Positions 22,600-32,955 of a stretch of DNA of 64,000 bases are shown piece by piece. The stretch is from Ceriagrion tenellum (lineage: Eukaryota > Arthropoda > Insecta > Odonata > Coenagrionidae). The number at the start of each line of letters is the position of its first letter. Position 1 is the first letter of the stretch. The stretch is from NCBI GenBank assembly GCA_963169105.1, contig OY720641.1:4851258-4915257 (forward strand). The letters are read 5' to 3'. Under the pieces are notes generated by a model, which saw nothing but the letters and a program-made list of their open reading frames with translations, was not told the origin of the DNA and did not search any database. Both the position numbers and the translations under genes were made by a program.

Positions 22600-22870
22600 G
22601 TATTCTACAACAATGATAAGGTTACTCAGAGAGACACTGGAAGCGAGACGCAAAGGGGCCAACATGGCGAGTTGCGCAACGGGAAGCAGAGCCGCCGTCG
22701 TGGCTGTTGCATCCCCTCTGCTAATTGAGGGGCGCAAACGCTTCTCTCCCATCTCGACCTCTCACTCACTAACCATTCACTCGGTGCATTCTGATTCGAA
22801 CAAACGAAACGGTCGCAGCCCAACAGCAGCCACCCCTTCCCTCTGCCCTGGGGATGCGTCGAGCGATAAA
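22600..22870. other. CpG-rich block before the TA tract
   Basis: Richer in CpG than its neighbours. The 131-codon plus frame (22613-23008) runs into the TA microsatellite, where it becomes a meaningless alternation of I and Y; I do not regard it as a gene. It could be regulatory, but I see no decisive motif. Confidence 0.25.
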
Positions 22871-22896
22871 ATGTCTCATAGAAAAGGAAAACATTA

Positions 22897-22899
<3 letters not shown>

Positions 22900-22984
<85 letters not shown>
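22900..22984. repeat. (TA)n microsatellite, about 42 units
   Basis: Uninterrupted alternating T and A over about 85 bases. Such tracts extrude cruciforms and are prone to length change and assembly error. Confidence 0.95.
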
Positions 22985-22990
<6 letters not shown>

Positions 22991-23833
22991 CAAATTTTCT
23001 CTGTCTAACTCTTTCCCCCCAGATTTTATTGTGTTAAGGAAATACACGCATTGAGATCGTTTCATTCTCTTGTGATCTTTAACTTTCATTTGCATAATAA
23101 AATTAATGTAGAACTCAAATGCGAAGTTACTGGAATCAGAAAGCATCTTGAATGAATGGCCCTAAGGCTAGCCTACAAAAAATACTTCATTCTTTCAAAA
23201 GAAGCCTTAACGACCGACGGCATAGAGTAAGCATCTATAGATTGGCCAAGCAATGCTAAAAACTGGACATACATTTTTGAGAGCTTTGGGAAGAATTTCT
23301 CAGGTGCCACCACGTTAGGTAAGGAAGAATTTTGGCTTACGGAGAAGGCCACTTGGAGGCGCTAGTGGTACTCGGTGATTTTGCATCAACATACAGAGGT
23401 GGATTTGCCATGGCTGTTGTGTGCTTTTAATCGATTTTGTCCGTAATAATAGAGCAACTCTCGTCAGAAATTATTGTTGTGTTGGTTTAACGGAAAGACC
23501 ACGTTAGGGACCAACCACAACCTCTCAACCAGAATACCCTCTGTGGTGGTTTACGGGAATGTTACTTCCTCACCAGGGATCACACACAGCCACACACACA
23601 CTGTCCTGAATAGAATCCTTCACGAGGCTCTAGTGACCCCGTTAAATATGCCAGGATAACAACAAGCACACGTTCTTCGAATGTTGACGGGAAAAAAACT
23701 TTCCACGCCAGGGACAAACGCAGAGCAATTACACGCACAAGCACTCAGAAAACACGCACTCATTCAAAAGGTCCCATTTCCTGGGAGACTCTGACTCACC
23801 TAGAGCGCAGACAGGAACGGACGAGGGTATGCG
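22985..23833. other. No gene recognised
   Basis: Ordinary AT-rich sequence to about 23450, then more CpG and CA-rich. The last 350 bases lead into the hammerhead-like motif at 23834 and may belong to the same repeat. Confidence 0.35.
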
Positions 23834-23876
23834 TCGTACACGTGTGTTTCGGCCACAAAGTGGCCTTCTTCAGCGA
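23834..23876 (-). ncRNA. Hammerhead-like motif, best example
   Basis: On the minus strand the order is TCG; CTGAAGA; one A; a six-base-pair stem GGCCAC-TTT-GTGGCC; GAAA; a stem CAC-AC-GTG closed by an A-T pair; A; then CGA, which is complementary to the first TCG. In a type I hammerhead ribozyme CUGANGA and GAAA are the invariant core, stems II and III lie where these stems lie, and cleavage would follow the A before CGA. The one extra A between CUGANGA and stem II departs from the textbook core, so activity is uncertain. It could instead be a conserved palindromic transposon end. Confidence 0.4.
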
Positions 23877-24618
23877 ACTGAAGGGAAAAAGTCACTCGCA
23901 AATGAAAGTTGTTATGAGGGATTTTTAGGACATTTTGACTCCAATTGCAGCGTTCTTTCGCTAATAACATTTCTAAAAATAGGAGGTAAGATGCCTATGT
24001 ATTATTTTGATTCTATTTTCCCTGGATTTTTCGGTTATTACAAGCATTATATAATTTTAAACTTGAGCATGATTTCTCGTTCGCATTGGCATTTTTCTGA
24101 TGTAATCTGAGCAATGTCCATGAGATCTCATGTGTTAATCTCCACTTTCAAGGTTGAATTGCAATGAATCTAGCATGGTAACCCTATTTTATTTTCCTCT
24201 CGGTTTATTAAACGCATTTCAAAGATGCGTCATTCAAGTTCCCATAAAATCTGGACTTAGTTCCCCTAAGCCCAGAGTCAACTCAAAAAATAATTCGTTC
24301 GTTCAAATACTCAAAGAAATTTTTTAACAAACCGTACGGTTTCAGCGTGAATGATGTGGAATTTTTCCGTGTTGGAAAAGAAAGATGACATAATGCGTTG
24401 AAACCCGGGTCGTGCACTAAATTTTCTCGAAGTGGAATTTGCATAGTTTTTCTTTTCCAACTCAAAGAAATGCTAATATTTCCATACTGTGTACCGCTAA
24501 GATGGGCTAAAAAAATGTTCCAAGTTGATGAATACAATCCTTTCAGGTGTAACCTTGTGGAAGTCCATTATTGAATAACAAATGACAATACCAACGTTTA
24601 AATGTTTAAATCCACAGA

Positions 24619-25341
24619 CAGGGTGTCCAGCACTCTGGAAAACCGGGAAGACCGGGAAATCTCAGGGAATTACATTTCCACTGGAAATATCGGGGAAATC
24701 TCAGGGAAATATCGAATTGACTCTCGAATTTTCTGTGATGTCCATAAATAAAACAGCAACGGAAGCAATGTGCCTTTTTCGGCAAGTTGTTCAGTCAAAT
24801 TTCCCTTGCGTTGTCCTATTTTGCATTCCTGTAATCGCCGAAAGTAGGTACAATGTTTTCTATGTAAGTACATTGTGTTTTTATTGTCCATAGTCTGTAA
24901 ATCAGTGGCATAAGGAACGTGCCTTTATCGGCAAGTTACGAAGTCAACTTTCCCTTGCGTTGTCGCATTTAGCTAAATAAGATAAAAGTCAATTCCTCCA
25001 GTTTTTTAAGTTGCTGATCATTTTATATCAATCGTATTCATAGCAAAGTCTTGCTGTAATATAATCTTGTTCCGGAGCACCAGCATGACAATATTTAAAT
25101 CTAAGAATTGTGAAAGGTGATGTGATTTTCTCTCAAACTATTTTATAATTTTGTGTTTATTTTCCTCCAAATATGCAAGTCAAAAAATAATCCTCACGTT
25201 TAATCACCCAAAAAACATACCGAACATTTTCTTATAATTAACGCGAAAAAAAACAATATGTCCTCCGGAAAAATAAAAATTATGTCTGGAAAACCTGGAA
25301 ATCTCAGGGAATTTTCGAATGCTCAGCTGTTGGACACCCTG
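24619..25341. mobile_element. Non-autonomous element with CAGGGTGTCCA ends
   Basis: Begins CAGGGTGTCCAG and ends TGGACACCCTG, inverted termini of 11 bases. Both subterminal regions contain GGAAAACC(T/G)GG and TCAGGGAATT words. A GGAAAACCTGG...TCAGGGAATTTT stretch recurs at about 54908-54940, so the family is dispersed. No transposase frame is present (the 103-codon frame 24582-24893 has no domain). Superfamily unknown. Confidence 0.55.
24757..24970 (+). repeat. Internal direct duplication, period about 146 bp
   Basis: GTGCCTTTTTCGGCAAGTTG (near 24770) and GTGCCTTTATCGGCAAGTTA (near 24916) start two similar blocks that both continue with TTTCCCTTGCGTTGTC. The duplication is inside the 723-bp element. 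Confidence 0.65.
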
Positions 25342-25358
25342 ACCTATTTCTTTATTGG

Positions 25359-25446
25359 TACGACTAGTTTCAACGCTACTGCGTCATCTTCAAGTGCCTC
25401 GCACATCCTACCTGAAAATGACGCTGTAGCGTTGAAACTAGTCGTA
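25359..25446. ncRNA. Head-to-head hammerhead-like motifs (family F1)
   Basis: Plus strand, 25409-25446: TAC, CTGAAAATGACGC, TGTA, GCGTT, GAAACTAGTC, GTA. Minus strand, 25396-25359: CAC, TTGAAGATGACGC, AGTA, GCGTT, GAAACTAGTC, GTA. The stem ACGC/GCGT and the short GAAAC-TA-GTC hairpin are kept on both arms. The TAC/GTA flanks can pair. Core substitutions and one extra T make both copies doubtful as ribozymes. Confidence 0.35.
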
Positions 25447-25503
25447 ACAATATAAAAACTCGGAGGATTTAAACATCGTTGGTATTGTCAATATTTATTG
25501 GCA

Positions 25504-26081
25504 AGTTTATAATAATTGCGGGAACGCCTGTACAGAAGTGGTGGTTGCGATACATGTTGTTTTGGGAGGAGTAGCTGTCTTGTGTGTGTGGGGGGGGGGG
25601 GATGGTGAATGGTGAGGGCAGGAGTGGGCTTAACGCTGCTGCCCCACATTATTATAGCGGCTGAGAGCATTTGAGGAGAGTGATGCATGATGGATGGGGA
25701 GGCCGCGTCTCCAGCTGGAGTGAAAGGGGGCCTGGAGTGGAGGGGGGAAGGGTGTCCGTCTGGAGAGGTCTGTGGGTGGGGTTGCTGGAGCGTGGGGCCT
25801 CCATTATCTCCTCCCACCCACGCACGACACCCCACGGCCATCAGAGCACTACACCCTCTACGTCTCGCCTATCCTTCCCACCCAAATAGACCTTGGGGCC
25901 CCCCCCCCTCACCCCCCACCCCCAAATGGCACACAGGGACACGAGGGAGAAACGATCCGGCTTGAAACGATTTCGTTCCCAACGGGATAACGCCAAGCAT
26001 TCATGGAAACCGGAACGAAGATCTTCTGACACGAACTTTGCCATGTAACTCGCGTCCTTGCGTCATACGCTGACGGTAATT
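25504..26081. other. No gene recognised; G/C-rich runs
   Basis: Contains a G-run near 25589 and C-runs near 25900-25922. The overlapping 70-117-codon frames on both strands are products of this composition and carry no domain. Confidence 0.45.
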
Positions 26082-26188
26082 TCTACATCTGCATACTACC
26101 CCGCCACCCGTCACATGGGCGTGTGGCAGCGGGTGGTCACCAGCCGTGTAAAGATGGTAAGTTTTTGGCAAGTGAAATAGTGACGTGT

Positions 26189-26226
26189 AGGCTTAGGTTG
26201 CTTGAGAAATTCGGAACTGATATTTT
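26189..26226 (+). repeat. Inverted 37-base piece of the same LINE
   Basis: GGCTTAGGTTGCTTGAGAAA and the following TTCGGAACTGATATTTT are the reverse complement of 26581-26618 with two differences. The piece is in sense orientation inside an antisense LINE copy, directly before the SINE, so it arrived by a local template switch or inversion. Confidence 0.65.
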
Positions 26227-26231
26227 GAGTC

Positions 26232-26411
26232 GGCCCCGGTGTCGGCGAGGTAAAGTCCTCGCCTTCTAACCTGAGGGTCGCGGGTTCGAGTCCCGCCTGG
26301 GTAAGATTACTTAATGCCCAGGACATGAGTGTTTGTGTTCGTCTAATGATATATTAAAACACTTGTAATTGGGGAAACCTGTAAGTGTTAAATAAATTAT
26401 TATTATTATTA
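26232..26411 (+). mobile_element. tRNA-derived SINE with (ATT)n tail
   Basis: The head GTGTCGGCGAGGTAAAGTCC, GCCTTCTAACC, GGGTCGCGGGTTCGAGTCCC is a recognisable tRNA relic: A-box-like start, anticodon-loop-like CTTCTAA (reading as TCT) and a perfect B box GGTTCGAGTCC. A body of about 80 bases and a tail of TTATTATTATT follow. RNA polymerase III would transcribe it from the internal boxes. It is a SINE, not a functional tRNA gene, because the 3' part does not close the acceptor stem. Confidence 0.8.
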
Positions 26412-26899
26412 TGGGAGTGTATTTAGTGGATCTCAGATTTTATTGTGGTCGCCTATTATTCGCGGAAAGAACGAGTTTTTGTACCTATCTCTTCGGAAGT
26501 ATATCTCTCTTATTCTATTGCACCTGTAAGACCTAAAAATGTAGTGAGGAGCCATGATAAAATTCTCTTTGTCGCTCTGAAAAATATCAGTTCCGAATTT
26601 CTCAAGCATCCTTAGCCTAGCGTGTAGCCTCCGAGTCTCTAGGGGCTCCCACCTCAATCCCTCTAAAAGTTGTGAGACACTATATGTACACTCGAATTGC
26701 AGTTTTTAACGAAGCGTGTAGCTTTCCTTTATATTTTATTAGTTTTTTGGTTAAATCTCTTTGACCAGGGTCCCATTTAGAAGTATGAAACTTCTTTTAG
26801 ATTAGCCAAGAAAAGGGATATATTGGATCTCGCCGAAATGCAATGAAGTTTTTTACATGATACATTTCTTTATAATTTCGGGATAATATCGTGGGGAGC

Positions 26900-27530
26900 A
26901 CTCATACAAAATATATACGGCACTGCATTAAAGAAACTAGGTTTTGTTAAGCGCATAATAGGAAGGTCCGCGGATTAAAAAGTAAAAAAGAGTTACTACT
27001 TCGCCCTGGTTAGGCCACACCTCGAATACTCCGCGAGCATTTGGGACCCTTGTCATAAAGATCTAACCAAGTAATTAATAATATATAAAGAAAAGCTGCA
27101 CGCTTCGTTAAAAGCTGCTACGAGCAAACGTATTGTGTTGCACGCCTTTTAGAGGGATTAAGGTGGGAGCCCCTAGAGACTCGGAGGCTGCACGCTAGGC
27201 TTGACTTGCTTGAAAATTCAGAACTGGCAAATACAGAAAATTTAGAGTGTCACAGAGATAATTGTCAGGTTGCCTCACTACATCTATAGGTCTAACGGAA
27301 GTGATATCTTAAGAGTGATACATTGCCGAACAGATAGGTGCCAAAACTCATTCCTTCCGCGCACAATAAACGACCACAATAAATACTGAGCTCCACTAAA
27401 TACACTCCCATAATACATGTCACCATTTCGCCTCCTTAAGCCTCATCCCTTATATATTTACACGTCTGGTGTCCCAACACCCCCTTGCCACACGCCCATG
27501 CGATGGAGTGTAGTTTGTAGATGTAGATAA
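26900..27530 (+). mobile_element. CR1/L2-like LINE, longest 3' copy
   Basis: Plus-strand frames read LGFVKRIIGRSAD, KVKKSYYFALVRPHLEYSAS followed by IWDPCHKDLTK, then KLHASLKAA, and the block that corresponds to 'L+WE.LE.RRL.ARL' at about 27150-27210. The motif 'LVRPHLEYASSIWDP' is characteristic of the C-terminal region of CR1/L2-clade LINE reverse transcriptases. Non-coding tail words (TGCCGAACAGATAGGTGCC, CACTCCCATAATACATGTC, CTTGCCACACGCCCATGCG) follow and it ends at TAGATGTAGATAA. In-frame stops and shifts make it dead. The catalytic domain is missing. Confidence 0.85.
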
Positions 27531-30500
27531 TTTGCCCAGGCAAAAAGGTTGAGAGGATATAAGCGACAGGCTTAAGTCTACTCAGATTTGGGAAAAATTA
27601 TCATAATTTTTTTAATGAGACCTTTAAAAGAAAGAAGAAATGCAGCCAAGTACTCATATATGGACTTAAAGGTGAAGGAACTTCGCATTCTGAAGAAATC
27701 TTAAACCCTCTCACTAAATCCTGCGAATAATTTCAATGTAAATGACATTCACATTTCAAAATGCCGAATGAATGAAATTGGATGAGTGGAATACTCGCCT
27801 CGCTTCTGACTCATTACTGTATTGCCAACTTAACAAATTTAATCTATCGGATTGTTATGTAGGTATATTTGAATTTTGGACGTTATTGCAGAATGTGTGA
27901 ATTAAATTAGGTTTTTGGTGATATTAAAAACGCATATTTATATCCGGAATCTATAGTAGGTATGTTGCGTGCGCCTGTTACCATCGGGCGAGTTCCTAAT
28001 GTAACGTCCCACTTGGAATGAGTGATTCTTTGTAATTCACTGAGATGAGATCCTTTCCTGGGATTCCAACCTACTAGTAGACACCACGATAGTGCGCCGT
28101 GTGCTCGTATTAGTAAAGGATCCCCAGGCTTTCTCTTCCGCTGCGAACTTCATTGAGACTTTTGGGTGCGATGTGTCTTCGAAGACAGTGCATTTGATGC
28201 CTAAGAGTAACCTTGTTCCAGCGATAAACTGCCTGATTTGTAATTTTTGAAGTTTTAGTGAAAGTCATAGTTCAAAAGAGAAGAACGAGGTTTCGTGTCC
28301 AGTCCGTCAACGGAAACAAGTTAAAGATGATAATGAATTTCATCTAGTGAATAAATAGTTCACATTTATTTATCTCAGCCAGTCAGAAATTTGGTGGATA
28401 TGTACCAGATGAAATTGAAACGAATGATATAGTTTCTAATTAGTAGTAGTTCGTATTCGATGATGACTCTAAAACGCTGACGCACGAAGTTAATTAAAAA
28501 GTACTGAGTGTAATGTACCTAAAAGGTCCTTTAATTTCGATCCAAAATGAGATCTTAAGTGACTTATTTTATACCTTTATGTAATGATTTCTGGATGATC
28601 TTCTCTATTTACCTAAAATGCGCGTTCAGAGTATTTACTCTCTGAAGGAAATTAAATGTTTCCCCGGGACGGTGGATGTCCACGGGCGCAATTTCAACCG
28701 CTAGGGCTCCATAAACAAATCTAGCGAGCATATTCCTGGAGAAATGGAGAATTTTAAGGGTCATAATTGTGTCAGCACGAAGCCGAAAACTCGGAAGTAG
28801 AAGCCATCTCTGAGGAATAGTTTTGTGTGGAAGAATAGTGGAAAATCATGAAGGGGCCGCGAGGCGTGGGCTCGTGACTTAAAAAGGGTTGGATTCATTC
28901 TTCGTGGCGGCTTCTGTACGCCACTGAAAAAGAGGACATTGGAAATTAATTAGTGAGCGTTGGCCATGGGATGGAGAGCTGGACTATAGTAGACGGCATT
29001 CTTTTCGGTTGAGAGGAAAAGAAAAAAAGTAGAAACGTCTAGCCTTCCCTTGTCTCTCCATGTCTCTTAATTTACGTAAATAACTCTCCCGAGTTCTTCC
29101 AGGACGCGTGAAATGCTTTCCTCGAGCTCTCACTCTCCTATTTATCCCTTTTCCCTTCCACTTCAGTGTTTCTTCTCTCGCCCAGCTGAGGCTTTATAGG
29201 GGAAGAAATGGTGCCGTCGCATTTTGAGCTCTTTAGCGGCGTGGAAGAAGGATTCCCTCGGCCTAATAATTGGCTCCTTCCCATTCCAAACGCGGCCATT
29301 CTTTCAAGCTTTTTCTTCTCATCCCTCGTCATTCGGAGGGATGAACACTCGTGGTCCTGCTCTAGTGTCTATAGGGGGAAACTGCCTGCAAAATGGGAAA
29401 CTTTGACCCATTGCGGTTACTTAATGCGGTGTTATTTTTTATTTCATAAATACGTTTCTAATATTCAAGTAATATCGTTTCTAACGTGATGACTGAGAGA
29501 ATTTTGAATGTTGTCCACTATTTCTGCCAAAAAAATATGTACTTCATATGTAGAAATACTCTTCTCCAACTAAGTAATTCTTTAATTATTTTTGATTTTT
29601 CCATTGCCTAATTACTCTTTCGCCGTAAAATTTCTCTTGGAGATCTTCAGCTTCTTGTCACCCCTTATGTCATTGATAGTCTTATTTTTCCCTCCTTTTC
29701 TGTACACACCCAACAAATCCTCCTCTTGCGTCCTTCTAATTTCCCTCGCCCCTTTCTCGGTGAATTTTGAAGATTGCCAAAATGTATATATTTACTGGCC
29801 AGAGAATTTCTGTAGAACCCCATGCACTTAATGCCGCCTGGCATTCATCCAGTAATGTTCATTTGGTCAATTATAAGTAGCTTTGGAAGAATTCAGGAAC
29901 CCTTAAAATATCCACGGAACTTTCCTGGCATTCCTTCGTCAAAGTGGAGTTCAGTAAAGCTGTAAAAGTCTTAAATGAAGAAACTCACTTCAACCAAAAA
30001 TATAAATGTGAGGAGCAATCCCTTCATAACTTTTCAAGAAATTTCTTCAGAATGTGTCAAGGAATTTTTGCAGAAATAACTGGAGGAGTCTATATAAACT
30101 CCTTAAAATGTTTTCAATATATATCCAGGAGCGCCATCAAGATACTTCAGGGATCTTTGAAAATATTTTCAGAGTATTGTATATCGTCTACTAGGGATCC
30201 AACCATTGTAATATGGAAAGTGTACTCAATGTTGTTATATACTCAATATTGTTATATTGCTATATACCCGATTACCGTGAAGTTTTATATTGTATCCCTC
30301 TCTGTCCATCTTACTTCTTTTAAGTGATAGGTTTCTCTTTGATTTCTTAACTCGAATTACCACCATCTCCAATGTCGTTCTCCGTTCCTCCCCACTCCTC
30401 TTCCAACCAACCCCTTCCGCTCCCATCTCCTCCCGTCTCCCATTCCTTATCCGTCTCGTCTCTTGGCATTCGATCGCAGTCATTTGTTTCCTCGGCGTGC

Positions 30501-31327
30501 GAGTGTGTCGAGCCAAGGCGCCCCCTTTCAACGTCTTTGCGCCGTCGACGCGACGAGATGAAAAAGAGCGTCCATTGTCCCTCGCCTCGGTATGACCGTA
30601 TGTCACCCTTCCTTCATTCTTTCGGAATCCCTTCCCTCTCCGACGGGTCGCCCCTCCGAATCGTCTGGAAGTCTCGGACCGACTTGGTAAGTGGCGTCCG
30701 GTGGCGTCTGATGTTTCTTTGTTGCTCCCTATTACAAAAAGGGATTGAATACCAAGGTACAGAATCGTTTAACAGGAATATAATCACTCTTTAACGTGCA
30801 CAGTTTACTCAATGTCAACCCAATTATACCCTGAAGCGCCGAGTGCATGACGTTCTGTAGGAGGAACCGCGAACTTTATCGCAATCAACTTGTCAACACT
30901 GCGTCGTCCCAAGTCACGATCACTAAAATATTTTATGAGTTCTTCATATAAGTAAAGTAGCTAGACTTGTGATATAAATTGCCTTCAATGTTCGAGTTCT
31001 AAGAAGAAAAGTATTTGCAGGGAGTATGTATACGCATTATACCTAGTTCTTGTGAGTGGATATAAGTTTAAATGTAAATTGTTGTACGTTTTTAATCATA
31101 GTTTCTTTTTTAGGGATTTTGTTGACAAAACCAGCGAAGGAAATTATTATTCCGTAGATTTTATTGTGCTTTTTATCAAAGTTATAATGACTTTAAATTA
31201 CTTTGGAGTTGCATGAATTTAGGCCATTGTTTATACTCATATATTTGACGAGTTAGTTACGTTTTCCATTTTTCAAAGAACCACGGAACTAGCCGAGCCA
31301 TTACTTCAACGGAGTTGCCCGATAGTG
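27531..31327. other. No gene recognised
   Basis: The longest frames, 127 codons at 29944-30327 (+) and 123 at 30606-30235 (-), have no domain character. 30360-30700 is pyrimidine-rich, with three overlapping chance frames. I see no repeat shared with other parts of the window. Confidence 0.4.
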
Positions 31328-31499
31328 TTCACACAATTGTGTGAAACGCACAGAGGAAAAATCATTCGCCTGGACTGGGAATCGAACCCAGATCCCTCGA
31401 TCCGTGGTTAGAACACTCGGCGCTAAATAGAGGGATCTGGGTTCGATTCCCAGTCCAGGCGAATGATTTTTCCTCTGTGAGTTTCACACAATTGTGTGA
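31328..31499. mobile_element. Inverted dimer of a tRNA-like SINE
   Basis: Two arms of about 70 bases (31328-31398 and 31430-31499) are nearly perfect reverse complements around a 31-base loop. The right arm plus loop reads as a SINE head: GTGGTTAGAACACTCGGCGC (A-box-like), GGGATCTGGGTTCGATTCCC (B box), CAGTCCAGGCGAATGATTTT. The left arm is the same sequence inverted without an A box. The near identity of the arms implies recent formation or gene conversion. Confidence 0.75.
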
Positions 31500-32796
31500 T
31501 TACGTTCTCCAATTTTGATATTTTCCCTCTCCTTTATTAAAATTTATTTATAAGTCTCACACTGACCGCCCCTGCGTTCAACTGCCAGTGGCTTTTTTCC
31601 ACGTTGCCCCAGTCTTGAGCAAGCACTGACCCCAATCTTTTCTCTGAAAAGTCGCTAAAAAAACCCAATCCTGAAAAGAATGAAGATTTCCCATTCAAGA
31701 AAATCATGCCCCATTCTTCCACCTGTTCTATGGCCTTCATTGCCCGAATTCAACCCCCTCCGCTTCATCCCCAGGTGTCCGTCTCAATTTGGGAAATAGT
31801 TCAGCTTCGTTGAATTCTTCCGGCAGGACAATAAATTAGACTGGTCGCCAATTAACGATTCCAGGGATCGTTCCATAAATTACATTCACTGCCGAGAGCG
31901 CCCTGGCGTCCCAACTACTTGTTCGCTCCGTCCATTACGCGAATAATTTCATGGCTTGCTGCTCCCATGTGCCATAATTCTGGCCCAAACCTGTCATTAC
32001 TCCCTGTTCCCTGATTTTTGGGCGATTTTTTTTCATAACCCACCCCTCCCCTACCTCATCTCTCGAATGACGAATGATCAATGACTCGAAATGATTTTTT
32101 TTTCCTCTCCCACTTCGCGCACTTAAGAATGTCAGATGACTACCGTGGCCATCCGTCAAAGGAGCTTCGTTCCGTTTTTTTTGTCGCGTAGCGAAAAAGC
32201 CCTTCAATGTAACACTAGCCGTTCCTTCTGTTTGCTGTAGCGGATTTTAATTATTCAAATGATGAGAGATGACAAGGAGTGCGATCTCACCGAAGGTCGC
32301 AAAATTTGGACTCAATCTGGTATGAATATCCATTACAATTATTATAATTGATGAGTTGGATCTATCATTAATCTCATTTGTTCACATTGCAAATTCGATA
32401 AGTTTTTCTGGTAAAAAACATAGGTAGGAATGATAAATTGATGTATAATCAGTGTTCACTGATGCACATATAAAGTGGTATACGTTAAAGAAAATGTATG
32501 AGATACTGTCTCACAGCTTAGAGGAATATTGATTCATATATGTAATTCAGAGATTACAATAGCTGATACAAAATACAGTGGAAACAATTACGTTACTTAT
32601 AGTCGTTTTGGGAGCACGGAAATGTGTAGGAGCCGAAGTAAACCAGGAATATTGAAGAGTTTCTTGACTACTTTATTAATTAAGAAGTAACGCAATCGTT
32701 CATCTTGATTCGTGCGAGATATTTCAATACATATTTCGTGCAAATATTTGGAGGTCATTAGTAAATATTTTTATTTGCATAATATTTTCTAAATCC
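31500..32796. other. No gene recognised
   Basis: Minus-strand frames of 67 and 90 codons lack domains. Nothing else seen. Confidence 0.4.
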
Positions 32797-32955
32797 AATA
32801 GTTTCAGCCTTGGCGTTGTAAACCTTTTTCTCATGCTGAGAAATTAACAAAACTTTGTAAGTATTACGTATAATATTTATTGGACGACACCATTAGGCCT
32901 GATGTTGTCGACTATTCGACGAAACCGGTCGTCCAACAAATATTCTACGTAAAAC
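32797..32955 (+). repeat. Hairpin repeat family F2 with TIR arms
   Basis: TATTACGTATAATATTTATT with GGACGAC (32862-32888) and GTCGTCCAACAAATATT with CTACGTAAA (32928-32955) are inverted arms. Inside, 32896-32933 reads GGC, CTGATGTTG, TCGA-CTAT-TCGA, CGAAACCGGTC, GTC. The upstream CCAATAGTTTCAGCCTT word is shared with the 10.3-kb copy. Confidence 0.65.

Larger units (their letters stand above)
24538..25503. repeat. F1 foldback repeat, split by a 723-bp element
   Basis: The left arm (24538-24618) is the F1 tail inverted: GGTGTAACCTTGTGGAAGTC, GACAATACCAACG, AAATCCAC. The right part (25342-25503) holds the head-to-head core and the forward tail (GGATTTAAACATCG, GGTATTGTCAATATTTATT). Joined across 24619-25341 the two parts would make one nearly symmetrical palindromic unit, so the 723-bp element landed within it. 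Confidence 0.6.
26082..26860 (-). mobile_element. CR1/L2-like LINE 3' part, split by a SINE
   Basis: Minus-strand copy of the family tail, interrupted at 26189-26411. The frame 26657-26433 begins MRWEPLETRRLHARLRMLEK, the C-terminal block that follows reverse transcriptase in CR1/L2-type LINEs. Farther upstream on the minus strand I read WDPGQRDLTKKLIKYKGKLH, with frameshifts. It lies head-to-head with the plus-strand copy at 26900-27530. Confidence 0.8.

Noticed and set aside
22613..23008. Plus-strand frame of 131 codons
   Set aside because: A large part is an I-Y alternation read from the TA microsatellite.
24361..24415. GAAACCCGGGTC, GTG word with a perfect short stem
   Set aside because: The CTGANNA half is degraded (AGAAAGATG) and stem II is weak; kept only as a possible decayed relative.
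26232..26305. Possible functional tRNA-Arg (TCT) gene
   Set aside because: The B box is perfect, but the acceptor stem does not close and a SINE body with an ATT tail follows.
29944..30327. Plus-strand frame of 127 codons
   Set aside because: No recognised domain, AT-rich, no flanking gene signals; cannot be separated from chance.
31399..31460. Possible tRNA gene in the palindrome
   Set aside because: Lacks a proper acceptor stem and variable arm; same family as dispersed SINE copies.
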